Positions 1 through 7,733 of a stretch of DNA of 13,564 nt are shown here, piece after piece. The DNA lies in contig JALQPE010001554.1 of assembly GCA_030407315.1 (NCBI GenBank), forward strand, positions 1 through 13,564. Direction: 5' to 3'. Numbering within the stretch: position 1 is the first letter of the stretch; every line of letters begins with the position of its first letter. The translations under genes and the position numbers were made by a program. The notes under the pieces are model-generated. The model saw only the letters and a list, made by a program, of their open reading frames with translations. It did no database searches and had not been told where the DNA came from. The stretch comes from Asparagopsis taxiformis (lineage: Eukaryota > Rhodophyta > Florideophyceae > Bonnemaisoniales > Bonnemaisoniaceae).

Positions 1-1
1 A

Positions 2-127
2 CCCTTTAGCAATAATAGTGATCCTGGCAGTTCTGGTGCTCCATTGATTTTTGATAACAAATCGGAGATCCAATATTAAGATATCATGTACGATCATTGT
101 CTCGTCAAGAAAAAACTCTTCGATTGA
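2..127 (+). CDS. 3' end of a possible trypsin-fold serine protease (partial)
   Basis: The frame enters from the left edge and ends at TGA 125-127, giving 41 residues. Near the start is NNSDPGSSGAPLI, which resembles the catalytic-serine segment of chymotrypsin-fold (PA clan) proteases (G-x-S-G-x-P; the second Ser of GSSG would be the nucleophile). One in-frame TAA is read as Gln. After the motif only about 28 residues remain, shorter than the usual last strands and helix, so this could be a divergent or truncated member. The stop lies inside the convergent coiled-coil gene on the other strand, a 34-nt overlap. Family assignment rests on this single motif, and His and Asp lie outside the window, so confidence is modest. 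Confidence 0.4.
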
Positions 128-859
128 GGAGGCTCATCCTCAAGCAAATCTAGATCACCCATCTGCTTGGCCATTGCCTACATTTTAACATAGAGTACAT
201 TGTAGCTTTGGAGCATTTCTATCTCTCTGTTTATCTTCGCCATGTAGTTGTGCCTAGCTCTTGCTTCTAGCATTGATTCGACATTCTTCTTCCTCAACAG
301 TAGTTCAGTATGGGCATTCTTGACTGAGAGGTAGTCTCTTGGCCGTTTCGAATAGGGAGCTCTTCCTGAGTCTAATTTCCTGTTTGAGTGACTGTATTAC
401 CCTATAACTTACATCCTTATCCCTCCTATTCCGCATCCTCAGTTTCTCTAGATCTTCTTCTTCCTCGTTTTTGAGTAGCAGTGCCTGTAGTTCTGTTTCT
501 AGTTTGAGTTTCCTGGTCCTCTCTGCATTTTCTTGATGCCTGATCTTCTCTCTTTCCTTCATGTCGTCTAATAGACTCTTTTCTTGCATCCTTAGTTTCT
601 TGCCTTCATAGACCTTGAGGAAGTTGACTCTTGTCAGTTGTGTTGTCCTATTGGCTTTATCAAGTGATGATTTAGCCTTCTGTGACCTAGCCACCGCTTC
701 TCGATACTACTCATCAGCTTTCTTGAGCTGGGCTTTAACCTGCTTCATTCTTGAGTAGGAGTCCATACCCTCATCACTTGAGTGGAACTGACGGACTTTC
801 CCAGTTGTATTAGGGCGACTACGATCCATCGACACTTCAGTCGTGAAGAAGTTGTCCAT
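94..859 (-). CDS. Coiled-coil protein, unrecognised; one frame break
   Basis: ATG at 859-857 begins MDNFFTTEVSMDRSRPNTTG, followed by a long charged helix rich in Lys, Glu and Arg (KAQLKKADEQYREAV, then KEREKIRHQENAERTRKLK) with heptad-like Leu spacing: a coiled coil of roughly 200 residues. An in-frame TAG in ADEQYREA is read as Gln. The 5' frame hits TGA at 307-305, but a clearly coding frame continues (KNAHTELLLRKKNVESM ... EDEPPQSKSFFLTRQ) to TGA 96-94. The two frames differ by one base (one extra or two missing) around 315-345, and I found no GT...AG pair of suitable length there, so an indel is likelier than an intron. Full product about 255 aa. Such proteins in ciliates are often cytoskeletal or basal-body parts, but nothing here identifies it. 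It diverges from the macro-like gene across a 210-nt gap. Confidence 0.65.
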
Positions 860-1069
860 TGTGAAGCCTAAGCTATAAAATTATTATGATGGGTGTTAAA
901 CTTAAACATAAAAGATAAACATCAACTAAAACTCTTAACTCAATCAAGGGTGACATATCTTCCAGTTTTATTAATGATGTCTCACATAGCTAGATATTTT
1001 CCTAATACCTCTACCAAAGAATAGCATAGCCAAGAGACGTAATATATTATTTATAAGGTTCACTCAGAA

Positions 1070-1729
1070 ATGGGAATCTGCCACCATAGCACTGATGACA
1101 AACTTAAATACTCCACCAAATCTGTGATCAAGGACAAGAACTTCCCCAACCTGCATATCTTCCTGAGTACCTAGACTCTCCTTCGTTTTGAGGCCAATTG
1201 CCTCCTAATCTTCACCGATAAAGTTGAGAAAGTCAAGAAGGATCCATTCCTAGTGAAGGCTGGGAAGAGCTAAGCCCGTAAGATTCAAGAGTACCTCTAA
1301 AACCAGACCAAGGAGAAAGGTTTCAACCAGGCCGAAACTTACATCTTTAAGAATTAAATCTAAACACTCAAGTATGAGCAGATAGCAGTCATCGGACTGG
1401 AAGTGTACAGTGGGAGGGAATCCATCCATACCTATTTCAGAGAGTAGTTCGCAAAATTCATCGAGGAAGCCAATAGGTGGAGGATGGAGTCTGTGGTGAT
1501 GGTCATCCCATGTTAAGACCTAGGCTACCCCACTAACATCATTGCCAAGGGACTGTTCAGGGATCTCTACACAGCCAGGGATGCACTCACCATCAGGAAC
1601 CTAACCGTCATATTGAAAGATGAAGAAGATCAATACCAGTACATAAGCACCATACAAGAGTTCGAACCAGATAGCAACGAAAACAGTGTGTTCGAAAATA
1701 AGTCAGTCAAGGAGTCAGCCTATTACTGA
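1070..1729 (+). CDS. Macro-domain-like protein (divergent)
   Basis: An unbroken 219-aa frame from ATG 1070 to TGA 1727-1729, with seven in-frame TAA/TAG codons read as Gln beside about seven CAA/CAG; it is one of the best supports for the code. The order of elements resembles a macro domain (ADP-ribose binding): a first strand FPNLHIFLSTQ, a second ANCLLIFTD, a loop VKAGKSQARKIQEYL where macro domains carry the Gly-rich ligand loop, KGFNQAETYIF matching the KG...GEa.iT segment, IAVIGLEVYSGRE in place of the usual IH.vGP.w, then VVMVIPCQDLGYPTNIIAKGLF for the P-(x)n-G-(F/Y)-P helix start. The canonical GGG and STG loops are not conserved, so catalysis is doubtful and binding unproven. It could instead be another Rossmann-like protein. 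It is convergent with the next gene on the minus strand. Confidence 0.6.
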
Positions 1730-1862
1730 TGTATATTTTGCACTCTCATCAAAACTCAGCATAAAAGTAAATATCAGTCAGTCCTCCTTGCAGAGGGTGG
1801 TCCAAGGACTAAGACCACCTGAAAACTTGGTGATCAAAGGGTTAGGTTTCTTCACTTTCGAT

Positions 1863-2373
1863 TCATAGATAAGCCTTGCTTACTTTTTCTTCCCTTGCTT
1901 AATAACTATGGTAATGTCGTGAGAATTCTTGAATTCTCAAGGTTGAAGGTAGGTGATTGGCTATGGATAGGACTCTTGCATAACAATTAACTCTAAGTGT
2001 GCAGTCTCTACTTTACTGGACTCTTTAGTCTGTTTTTGAGTTCTTCCTGTACTTTTCATAGAGAACCTTCGCTCCTAAGTGCTTTGCTTTGGTAGATTCT
2101 TTGACAGAACTGGTTGATGCCTTGTATTGTGAGAAATCAGTGATGTTGGTCTTCCTTATACTAGTTGGTGAGTCTCCTTCAGTCAGTACTTTCCCTGTTC
2201 CTGCATCTTTTCCCCTTATCTTCCAATATTTTAGTGATTGCTTTGGGTAGTTCTGTCGTATGATCATATTCATCGATCATTCTAACTCCTGGAGTAAATG
2301 AAAGTCCAACTCTTGTGTTTGCCAGGTTTATGGGCTCTGTATTGGGCAGAATGAGTTTCTTCCGATCACCCAT
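1863..2373 (-). CDS. Unrecognised protein, one frame break
   Basis: I chose ATG 2373-2371 (MGDRKKLILPNTEPINLANT) because upstream codons lack clear coding character; the frame is open to an alternative ATG at 2529-2527. It runs through LSFTPGVRMIDEYDHTTELP to GKRCRNRESTD and TGA at 2181-2179. A second frame, shifted by one base, continues as DAGTGKVLTEGDSPTSIRKT and onward, with several TAA codons read as Gln, to TGA 1865-1863. The switch falls in the homopolymer run GGGGAAAA near 2210, which suggests an indel. The predicted product is about 170 aa, basic and Ser/Thr/Lys-rich towards the C-terminus, probably disordered. I recognise no family. The part after the TAA at 2027-2025 is the least certain. 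Confidence 0.45.
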
Positions 2374-2666
2374 CGAGAATGAATTATGCGAAGTTGAGAG
2401 TGGTTGAAGGATTCTGCTGATGGCTGGGTAGAATGCCTTATTTTTGCATGTCCTTTTCATGCTGATATCGATGTAATGCATGGTTATATATTTATTGGTA
2501 TTGGTCCAATGGTTATTCCGGCCAGTCACCCATATTGTCTCTTACCCCTTTTTTGCTACTGTCTTTCTTATTCCCTTTTCCCTTTTTGTTGATTTATATT
2601 TCCTGATGGGTATTGAACTATGGGGTTTAAATGGGGCCATGTGCATATCCGTGCATAATAAATAAA
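2374..2666. other. Intergenic region between divergent genes
   Basis: About 290 nt separate the start of the minus-strand gene from selenoprotein W. The plus strand is pyrimidine-rich at about 2540-2590 and AT-rich just before the SelW ATG. Short open frames on the plus strand here have no coding character. Promoters for both genes should lie here. If the minus gene starts at 2529 instead, the gap shrinks to 137 nt. Confidence 0.4.
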
Positions 2667-2915
2667 ATGGGTAAAGTCATTGACATCGAATACTGTGGTT
2701 CATGAGGATTTGGAGGTCCTGCCCTCAGACTGAAGAAGGCCCTCCAGGAAGCATTCCCTGATGTGGAAATCAACAACCACTCAGCAAGCGTGAAGACCGG
2801 CAAGATTGAGGTCGCCTGGATTGACAACGGCAACAAGAAGACCGTCTGGTCCAATGGCAAGGGTGAAACCGAGAGTGCCCATGCCACCATCATCGGGAAC
2901 CTCAAAAGTGCTTGA
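2667..2915 (+). CDS. SELENOW: Selenoprotein W-like (Rdx family) selenoprotein, Sec encoded by TGA
   Basis: ATG 2667 to TGA 2913-2915 encodes 82 residues, the usual size for SelW. It opens MGKVIDIEYCGS, then an in-frame TGA (2703-2705), then GFGGPALRLKKALQEAFPDV. This is the thioredoxin-like Rdx pattern: beta strand, C-x-x-U redox motif (here Cys10 and Sec13), and a helix with a LKK.L...FP core. Family members are small cytosolic thiol oxidoreductases. Downstream, KTGKIEVAWIDNGNKKTVWS matches the beta-hairpin that closes the fold. The frame contains no TAA/TAG and no frame break, and is GC-richer than its neighbours, typical of a highly expressed gene. A SECIS hairpin starts 36 nt after the terminal stop. 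The same codon therefore acts as Sec at position 13 and as stop at the end. Confidence is high because motif, length and SECIS agree. Confidence 0.92.
2703..2705 (+). other. Selenocysteine codon (TGA) of the C-x-x-U motif
   Basis: This TGA is the 13th codon of the SelW frame, three codons after TGT (Cys10) in Cys-Gly-Ser-Sec. SelW homologues place Sec or Cys at this redox position. Strong coding continues for 69 codons to the next TGA, and a SECIS follows in the 3' UTR. Confidence 0.9.
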
Positions 2916-2950
2916 ATGTCCCCTACCGCAAGGCCCAATCATTCTCATGA

Positions 2951-3003
2951 GAGCCACATGAACATCAATCCTGAAACTAAGGGGATTCATGTGACACAGG
3001 CTC
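2951..3003 (+). promoter_or_regulatory. SECIS element in the 3' UTR of selenoprotein W
   Basis: A eukaryotic SECIS hairpin can be drawn by eye. Helix I is GAGCC (2951-2955) with GGCTC (2999-3003), 5 perfect pairs. Internal loops follow (2956-2957 and 2996-2998). The non-Watson-Crick quartet is ATGA at 2958-2961 opposite TGAC at 2992-2995. Helix II is ACATCAATCC (2962-2971) with GGATTCATGT (2983-2992), nine pairs and one C-C mismatch. The apical loop TGAAACTAAGG (2972-2982) carries the required unpaired AA near its 5' side, about 12 nt after the quartet. All conserved SECIS parts are present at normal spacing. It would recruit SBP2 and the Sec elongation factor to recode TGA 2703. Confidence 0.9.
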
Positions 3004-3087
3004 CAAAGAAATGATATACATACACTCAAATCATCAAATACATCAGGATTAAAAGAGGAGGGACTTCTACCCATCTACTGTACTCTC

Positions 3088-3845
3088 TCAATGAATACCA
3101 TTCAAATATGGGTACAAGAACACATTATTTATCGAGAAATTAATATGATCAATCTGCTCCTCCCCAGAAATTGTCTGTGTTGTGTGCTCTTGACCTTGAG
3201 AAGTTGGGACTGTTTTTGATGTTCCCTTATAGTGCCTTGTTCAAATATAGTCTCAGTTTCTTTGCGTTTTAGATATGTGCTCTCAGTTCTTTCTCTTCAT
3301 GCTCAATCCTCTCATGCTCCTTCTTCATGCTGTCTAGGTTCTTGCTTATCTCCTCTTTTTTCTCTAGGAGATTCTGCTCCCTCCTAATAGCATCTATTCT
3401 CTTCTGTTCCTGCACTGCTATTTTTTTGGTGATGAGTTCTGTTTCTTGCCTGGACTCGATGAGGTTGCTGTCCTTGCCGACTATCTTTTCATTGAGTACT
3501 GAGTTGTCCTCCATCAGTTGTCTGACTTCTGCCTCTGCATCTGCCCTCATTTTATTGGCTGCTTCTAGGGTACTGTACAGCCCCTCGTTCACTTTCTGCA
3601 TTTCAGTCTATGTACATCCCCTAGTGTCTTGGTTTCATTTTCGATGAGTTCCTGTATCTTTTTCTCCTTCTCCTCGAGCTCGACCGTAAGTTACTTCCTT
3701 TTTTCTCGTTAACCCTATAGAGTGTCCTGCATTGAGTTAATCTCGTCCTGCATAGTCATGTTAGTACCTCTACTGTCTCGAGTTGCTCCTTGAGCAAGGA
3801 TATGAGTTATTATTTGGTTTTAGGGGTGGGCCTTGTCTCTGCCAT
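3088..3845 (-). CDS. Coiled-coil protein, unrecognised; several frame breaks
   Basis: ATG 3845-3843 begins MAETRPTPKTKQQLISLLKE, with two TAA codons read as Gln. Coiled-coil sequence follows (LEEKEKKIQELIENE; then a 110-residue block from MQKVNEGLYSTLEAANKM to HEEKELRAHI). Heptad Leu/Ile spacing and Glu/Lys richness are clear. The coding frame changes near 3760, 3620, 3265 and 3220, each equal to one missing base; the second falls at a GGGG run. Following these gives a tail ISGEEQIDHINFSINNV and a stop at 3090-3088. If no further break is accepted after the 110-residue block, the protein ends instead at TGA 3151-3149. About 250 aa. No family recognised; a cytoskeletal or ciliary role is plausible but unproven. 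Its 3' end is 85 nt from the SelW SECIS, convergent. Confidence 0.6.
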
Positions 3846-3964
3846 AAGACCTTCGGAAAGTATAAGATTATAAGTGAAAAGGAGCCCAGAGAACTCATTG
3901 ACATGACGAAGCTATATCAATAATATTGGACACATGATCAGTGGTAGCTCAGAGTTAGTGACTG

Positions 3965-4260
3965 TCATTGGAGGGTCAGCCGACCGCACTCCACATTGCG
4001 CAAAATTCGATTCGCATATGCTGACACCTTCCCAGATGGGTGTCCTTCATCTTTTGTATGCAACTACGGGAGAACACCTAAATGGGGTCCACCTTCTCAA
4101 TCGACAGCTTCTTCAGGTGGCTAGCCCCGCTCTTCCGGTGAAAGCAGATACGGCATCCCTTCAGGCTCACACATGAAATCAGCCCAGGAACAAACTTGAG
4201 CTGCTTCTCAAAACTGGAGCTAGGTAGGAAGAAGTCATCACCATCATAGTTGAATTCCAT
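3965..4260 (-). CDS. Small unrecognised protein, probable single frame break
   Basis: ATG 4260-4258 begins MEFNYDGDDFFLPSSSFEKQ and continues through FVPGLISCVSLKGCRICFHRK to LKKLSIEKVDPI. Staying in frame (one TAG as Gln) gives 94 aa, ending at TGA 3978-3976. Allowing one missing base just after DPI gives a more protein-like tail (GVLPQLHTKDEGHPSGKV ... NVECGRLTLQ) ending at TGA 3967-3965, about 98 aa. The three-Cys cluster C-x5-C-x2-C might bind metal, but no known motif fits. It sits about 120 nt upstream of the coiled-coil gene on the same strand. An open antisense frame (3934-4176) also exists, so coding strand is not fully settled. Confidence 0.4.
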
Positions 4261-4593
4261 CTCTTATTACTAAACTTTGGAGTGCTTAAACTTAATATTA
4301 TAGCAGATCAAAAAATGAGGTTAATTTCAAATCAGGCTATTAATGTTAGGTGCCAAGGGCGTGGCAAATTGGCATATAAATTATATAGGCATCGATCAAT
4401 AAGGATAGTTACAGAACCATAGGAGTGATCCAAGTGCACTTACCTGTACTAGTTTCCAGTTAATACTATATAAAACTGCTTGTTTTGCAGTCATTGTAAA
4501 CTTCAGACATAGGGTGGGTATTTACCGTTAAATTGGCTGGTGGGTGGGGTGTAGTTATAAATAGAGGGTTCTTGGTTTATAATTATTTTAGAG
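4261..4593. other. Intergenic region between divergent genes
   Basis: About 330 nt between the small minus-strand gene and the membrane-protein gene. It is AT-rich with TATA-like strings (TATAAATTATATAGG near 4375, ACTATATAAAACTG near 4466). I see no coding frame, tRNA or repeat. It should hold the promoters of both neighbours. Confidence 0.4.
4556..4563 (+). promoter_or_regulatory. TATA-box-like element TATAAATA
   Basis: A perfect TATAAATA lies 31 nt before the ATG at 4594. If it is the core promoter, the 5' UTR is only a few bases long, which is normal in ciliates. This is inference from spacing and sequence only; nearby AT-rich strings could serve instead. Confidence 0.35.
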
Positions 4594-5258
4594 ATGGTCG
4601 AAGTCCAGACATATTTATTCTATTCTTTCATCCCAGTGTTAGTGGCGGCTTTGTTCCTGGTTTATTATGTCGTGAGTGCATCGAAGGCAAGGCGTCGATT
4701 GCAGTCACAGTTCGCAACCATGCAGTAACGGGAAATCGAATTTGACCCAAACATCGATCAACATTCGCAGCACTCTCGTATCCAGTTCTCGAACAACGAC
4801 TCCTACCATGTTCAGGAAGGGAATGCTTCAAGTACCTCCAGCTCAGTGCACAGGGACAGCACTGAACATTCAACCTCAAAACACAGTAATTTTCAGTTCG
4901 ACTCAGAATACCTAAGCAACTGCTCCTACGGCCTAGAGGACATTCGTGATGCTAACCGAGGTGTCTCAAGAAAGCTCACTTCCTCAATATGCAGACCGTC
5001 AAGAAGGTACGCAAGAACACCAGGAAACTCAATAAGTCATTCACACGTAAGGACTTCCACCCAACCGAGCTCGTCCCATATACGAAGAAAGGCAATATTG
5101 ATCCCTCAACACCTCTAAACCCAAACCACCAGACTTACCTTCTAAAACTCTTCTTCGTTATACATATTCACCAGTTATTAACAAATCCAGACAAAAATAT
5201 CACCGTATCCTATCCTCCAATGAACACCATTCCCCACCAGACTTCCCCAAAACGATGA
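4594..5258 (+). CDS. Single-pass membrane protein, unrecognised
   Basis: ATG 4594 begins MVEVQTYLFYSFIPVLVAAL and forms one hydrophobic segment (about residues 7-28), followed at once by SKARRRLQ, a positive stop-transfer cluster, so the C-terminal part should face the cytosol. A Ser/His/Gln-rich, probably disordered stretch follows (QHSQHSRIQFSNNDS; SSTSSSVHRDSTEHS), then SYGLEDIRDANRGVSRKL. One TAA early on is read as Gln. All three frames are open from about 4920 to 5100, so the C-terminus is unsure. The same frame ends at TGA 5221-5223 (209 aa). A one-base loss near 4980 gives a basic tail (MQTVKKVRKNTRKLNKSF) ending at TGA 5256-5258. No family recognised. It is convergent with the ELMO gene across about 170 nt. 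Confidence 0.5.
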
Positions 5259-5431
5259 CCTTCAAGGGTACAAACTCAAAATCAATCCAAGAGTTAATAT
5301 CTATTTAATTCTGATAAGGGCCAGTCTACTTTAGAATTCAGAAGAAAACTAATTCTTATGGTTTAAATATCGACACGATAATATAAAATGAAAGGCATCA
5401 GCCATTGGGAGAAAAGTCTAAAGGCATTGGC

Positions 5432-6985
5432 TCACTCAATGGAACTCCTTCCTGTGCTTTTCCAATGCAAATAATCCTTTTTGACTTTCGTTAAATTCTT
5501 CTTCAGGGCTTCGATATTCTTTTCAACGGTGTCACCAAGGGTGCTTGTACTAAGGTCCATTTTCATAACCTGGGAGAAATAACTGAAGTGTAGAGCATTA
5601 TAGACATCCTGTAGCTCATCCCAAGATTTCCCACTGATCTTGTAATTTTTCAGAAAATGCAAGAACACCGAAGTGAGTTTAATGGCCGTTAGAGCTAAGG
5701 GGAAATCCATTTCGATGGTAAACGTGTATATTTTGTCACTGTACTCAGGATGTTTCACTATGAAGTTGTACCATTGTATGATTGAGAGTATCCCTGTGCT
5801 TCTAAGATCTGTTGCTGGATCTCCCCTGGAAACCCAATTTGGTTCCATGGTTCCCATACCGACTAATTACTTGGCACTGTGAGTCAGTCTCGTCCATATT
5901 CTTTGAGGACGAACATGTTCTCCTGCCAACCTTATAGAACCTTGGCTAAACACAGAGCCTGTTTCTCTATGATGGTTCTCTCACTTCTCCCACTTTCCTC
6001 CCTTAAACATCCAAAGAATGCTAGGCATCCTGTCTCTTCCTCTTCGATGTTGTCGCCTTCTTCATTTTCGACTTCCTTCCTTTCACTCTATAGTTTGAGT
6101 TCTAGATAGTACTTCATGACTGACTAATGTGTGTGGTCTTTTCTGCCCCGCTTCCTTGGTTTGTTTGAGTGTATTGTTGTTGACTTTATCCCAATGACTT
6201 TCGTCATCTGATTCTTCTTTACTGCTTCCTTGATTCCTTAATTTTTAGGTTCTTCCTTAATTTCCACATTCTCTATGTTTTCTTCTTCCTTTTCTTTCCT
6301 AATTTGTTGTGCTTTGGCTTGGAGTCCACTTAGTCCCTTCGATTTTCCTCTGAGAACCCATTACCTTGGAGTTTCTTTTCTAATTTTTTCCTGATATCTA
6401 GTGTTATTGCTATCTTGCTCATTGAATTTCCTGTCTTCTTCTTCACTGTCTTCCTGGTCACTCTGGTTTTGGTGGTTCCTCTGTATTCCCATCCTTGTTT
6501 TCTGCCATATCATAGCTATTGAGATCTACCTATTTCTTAACCTATTTGGTTTGGTCTTCCTTCTCTTGTTCCCTGTTGATATGCTCTATTGGGTCCTGTC
6601 CTTTTAGGCATACTTTTTGGTTTTTCTCAGTGTTAACCCTATCTGACTGTGTGTTGTCTATTTTCCTGTCACTTTCTAGATGCGTGCTGATGCTCTTTTG
6701 GGAGATGACTGATACTTCCTTGAGTTCTCCGATTCCTCCGAAACTGTTTCTGATCTCATCAGCCTCTTCTTCTTACTCACAATCTAGGTATCTCTGGTTC
6801 CGAGCATTGGTATTCCCTTCTTCCTTCTTGAATGATTCTTGGGTACTCTTGGAGTTTCCATTAGTTTGTGCTTTCTTCAAACTGATAGTGCTCTCTTCGG
6901 GCAACTCTATATTAATGATTCAAGTACAGAGATCGTTGAGCAGGTTATTTCCCAGATTCCTGGGTTTGGGAGAGTCTTCTGTCAT
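5432..6985 (-). CDS. ELMO-domain protein with long charged N-terminal region
   Basis: The C-terminal ~140 residues match an ELMO/CED-12 domain: RGDPATDLRSTGILSIIQWY corresponds to the family core G-x-DP-x-TD-(F/L)-R-x-x-G-x-L-S, followed by helical FPLALTAIKLTSVFLHFL. ELMO proteins act with small GTPases (Dock-Rac signalling, or as Arf/Arl GAPs in ELMOD types). From ATG 6985-6983 (MTEDSPKPRNLGNNLL) runs about 350 residues of Glu/Lys/Asn-rich, probably disordered sequence with in-frame TAA/TAG as Gln and a basic KPRKRGRKDH patch. Then comes a more folded part (CLAFFGC; KQALCLAKVLQGWQENMFVL). An in-frame TGA at 6921-6919 is removed by a 21-nt intron. Frame switches fall near 6460 and 5890; the second precedes the DP-TD motif. 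About 510 aa in all; ends TGA 5434-5432. The domain call is firm; one continuous gene is an inference. Confidence 0.75.
6907..6927 (-). other. Tiny intron, 21 nt, in the ELMO gene
   Basis: On the minus strand this segment begins GTACTTGAATC and ends AATATAG. It is AT-rich compared with its flanks and holds the only in-frame TGA of this part of the gene. Removing it joins CTC T to AG TTG, so the junction builds a TAG codon (Gln) in NDLQLPEE. Being a multiple of three, it would truncate the protein through its TGA if retained. Confidence 0.7.
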
Positions 6986-7085
6986 CCCTAATAAATTAAC
7001 AATGTTATAGACTACTATCGATAAGTCTAGCTAAGGGATAAGCCAGAAATCAGAAATAACAATTGATAGATTCTCAAAAGATAAC

Positions 7086-7733
7086 ATGGAGGATCAAAAA
7101 TAAGCTATTAAGAGTTTCTTGCAGCCATTCCAGTCAGTAACATCACCAGAACCTCGATATGACACTGCTTCAGTGCTGTTTTTCTTGAGGAACAGTCCCT
7201 TCTACAACGAAACCACCTTTCCATACATGATAAGCAACCTAAAGAAACAAAATCAGGCAATCCAGAGTGGGAGCAGGATTGAAGAGAATCCTATGAATGC
7301 TATCACAACTGTTGTTGACTACGCTCTACCCGAAACTATCACTATTGACAATTTTATGCAAGCACTTGTCGACCCAGTTATCGATATCCAAGCTCCAGGA
7401 GAACTTAAGAAGACATTCGACTTCCTAAGAGGAGGCAATAACAAGATATTAGTCGAAGATCTAACCAATGATCCAGCGCAGAGGAAGAAATTTGCTGAAA
7501 TTATGAGTGGATAGAACATAGACTGGGGAGAGTATGAATCACTCATCAAGGTTAACCAGATACTAGACATCACAATGAAAGAAAACATGAGGGAAATTCA
7601 TGAATAGAGCAGATAAAGCATTAAAGGTAGCAGCAGCATTAAGAGTAGCAGCATCAAGGGGAGCATCAAGGAAGAAAGTGCAAGAGGAGACAGCAAGATG
7701 CTCAAGGAAGACAGTAGAATAAAAATAGAATGA
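7086..7733 (+). CDS. Degenerate EF-hand-like (centrin/calmodulin-related) protein
   Basis: A clean 215-aa frame from ATG 7086 to TGA 7731-7733, with TAA as the sixth codon and other TAA/TAG read as Gln. The middle resembles paired EF-hands: TITIDNFMQALVDPVI fits a hand's exit strand and helix, and ELKKTFDFLRGGNNKILVED fits helix-loop-helix with the usual F..FD pattern. The loop lacks most Asp/Glu ligands, so calcium binding is doubtful. The N-terminus (FLQPFQSVTSPEPRYDTASV) and the C-terminal Ser/Lys repeat (SIKGSSSIKSSSIKGSIKEE) look flexible. It could belong to ciliate-specific centrin-like families, but similarity is weak by eye. Starts 100 nt from the divergent ELMO gene; its last 32 nt overlap the convergent cathepsin gene. 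Confidence 0.65.

Noticed and set aside
1655..1672. GAGTTCGAACCAG resembles a tRNA T-loop (B box)
   Set aside because: It lies inside the clean macro-like frame and has no A box, anticodon arm or acceptor pairing.
2404..2665. Two short plus-strand frames (2404-2592, 2480-2665)
   Set aside because: Low-complexity hydrophobic translations over a pyrimidine-rich intergenic stretch; no motif or promoter spacing.
2703..2705. TGA read as Trp or Cys (Condylostoma- or Euplotes-like code) instead of Sec
   Set aside because: TGA ends all other well-supported frames here, the SelW active site expects Sec or Cys, and a complete SECIS is present. Cys decoding by a UGA-Cys code conflicts with TAA/TAG being sense.
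3843..4080. Fusion of the 4260 gene with the coiled-coil gene through a shared open frame
   Set aside because: One frame is open from about 4035 to the coiled-coil ATG at 3845, but its translation has little coding character and would need an extra frame shift; separate genes are simpler.
3934..4176. Plus-strand 80-aa frame opposite the small minus-strand gene
   Set aside because: Reads fairly well, but has no motif and overlaps a minus-strand frame that is extended and Cys-patterned. I kept the minus strand with low confidence.
6401..7010. Long hydrophobic open frames on the plus strand (6401-6607, 6519-7010)
   Set aside because: They are complementary shadows of the Glu/Lys-rich ELMO N-terminus; Leu/Phe/Ser-rich frames arise opposite GAA/AAG/AGA codons. 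They also contain no motif.
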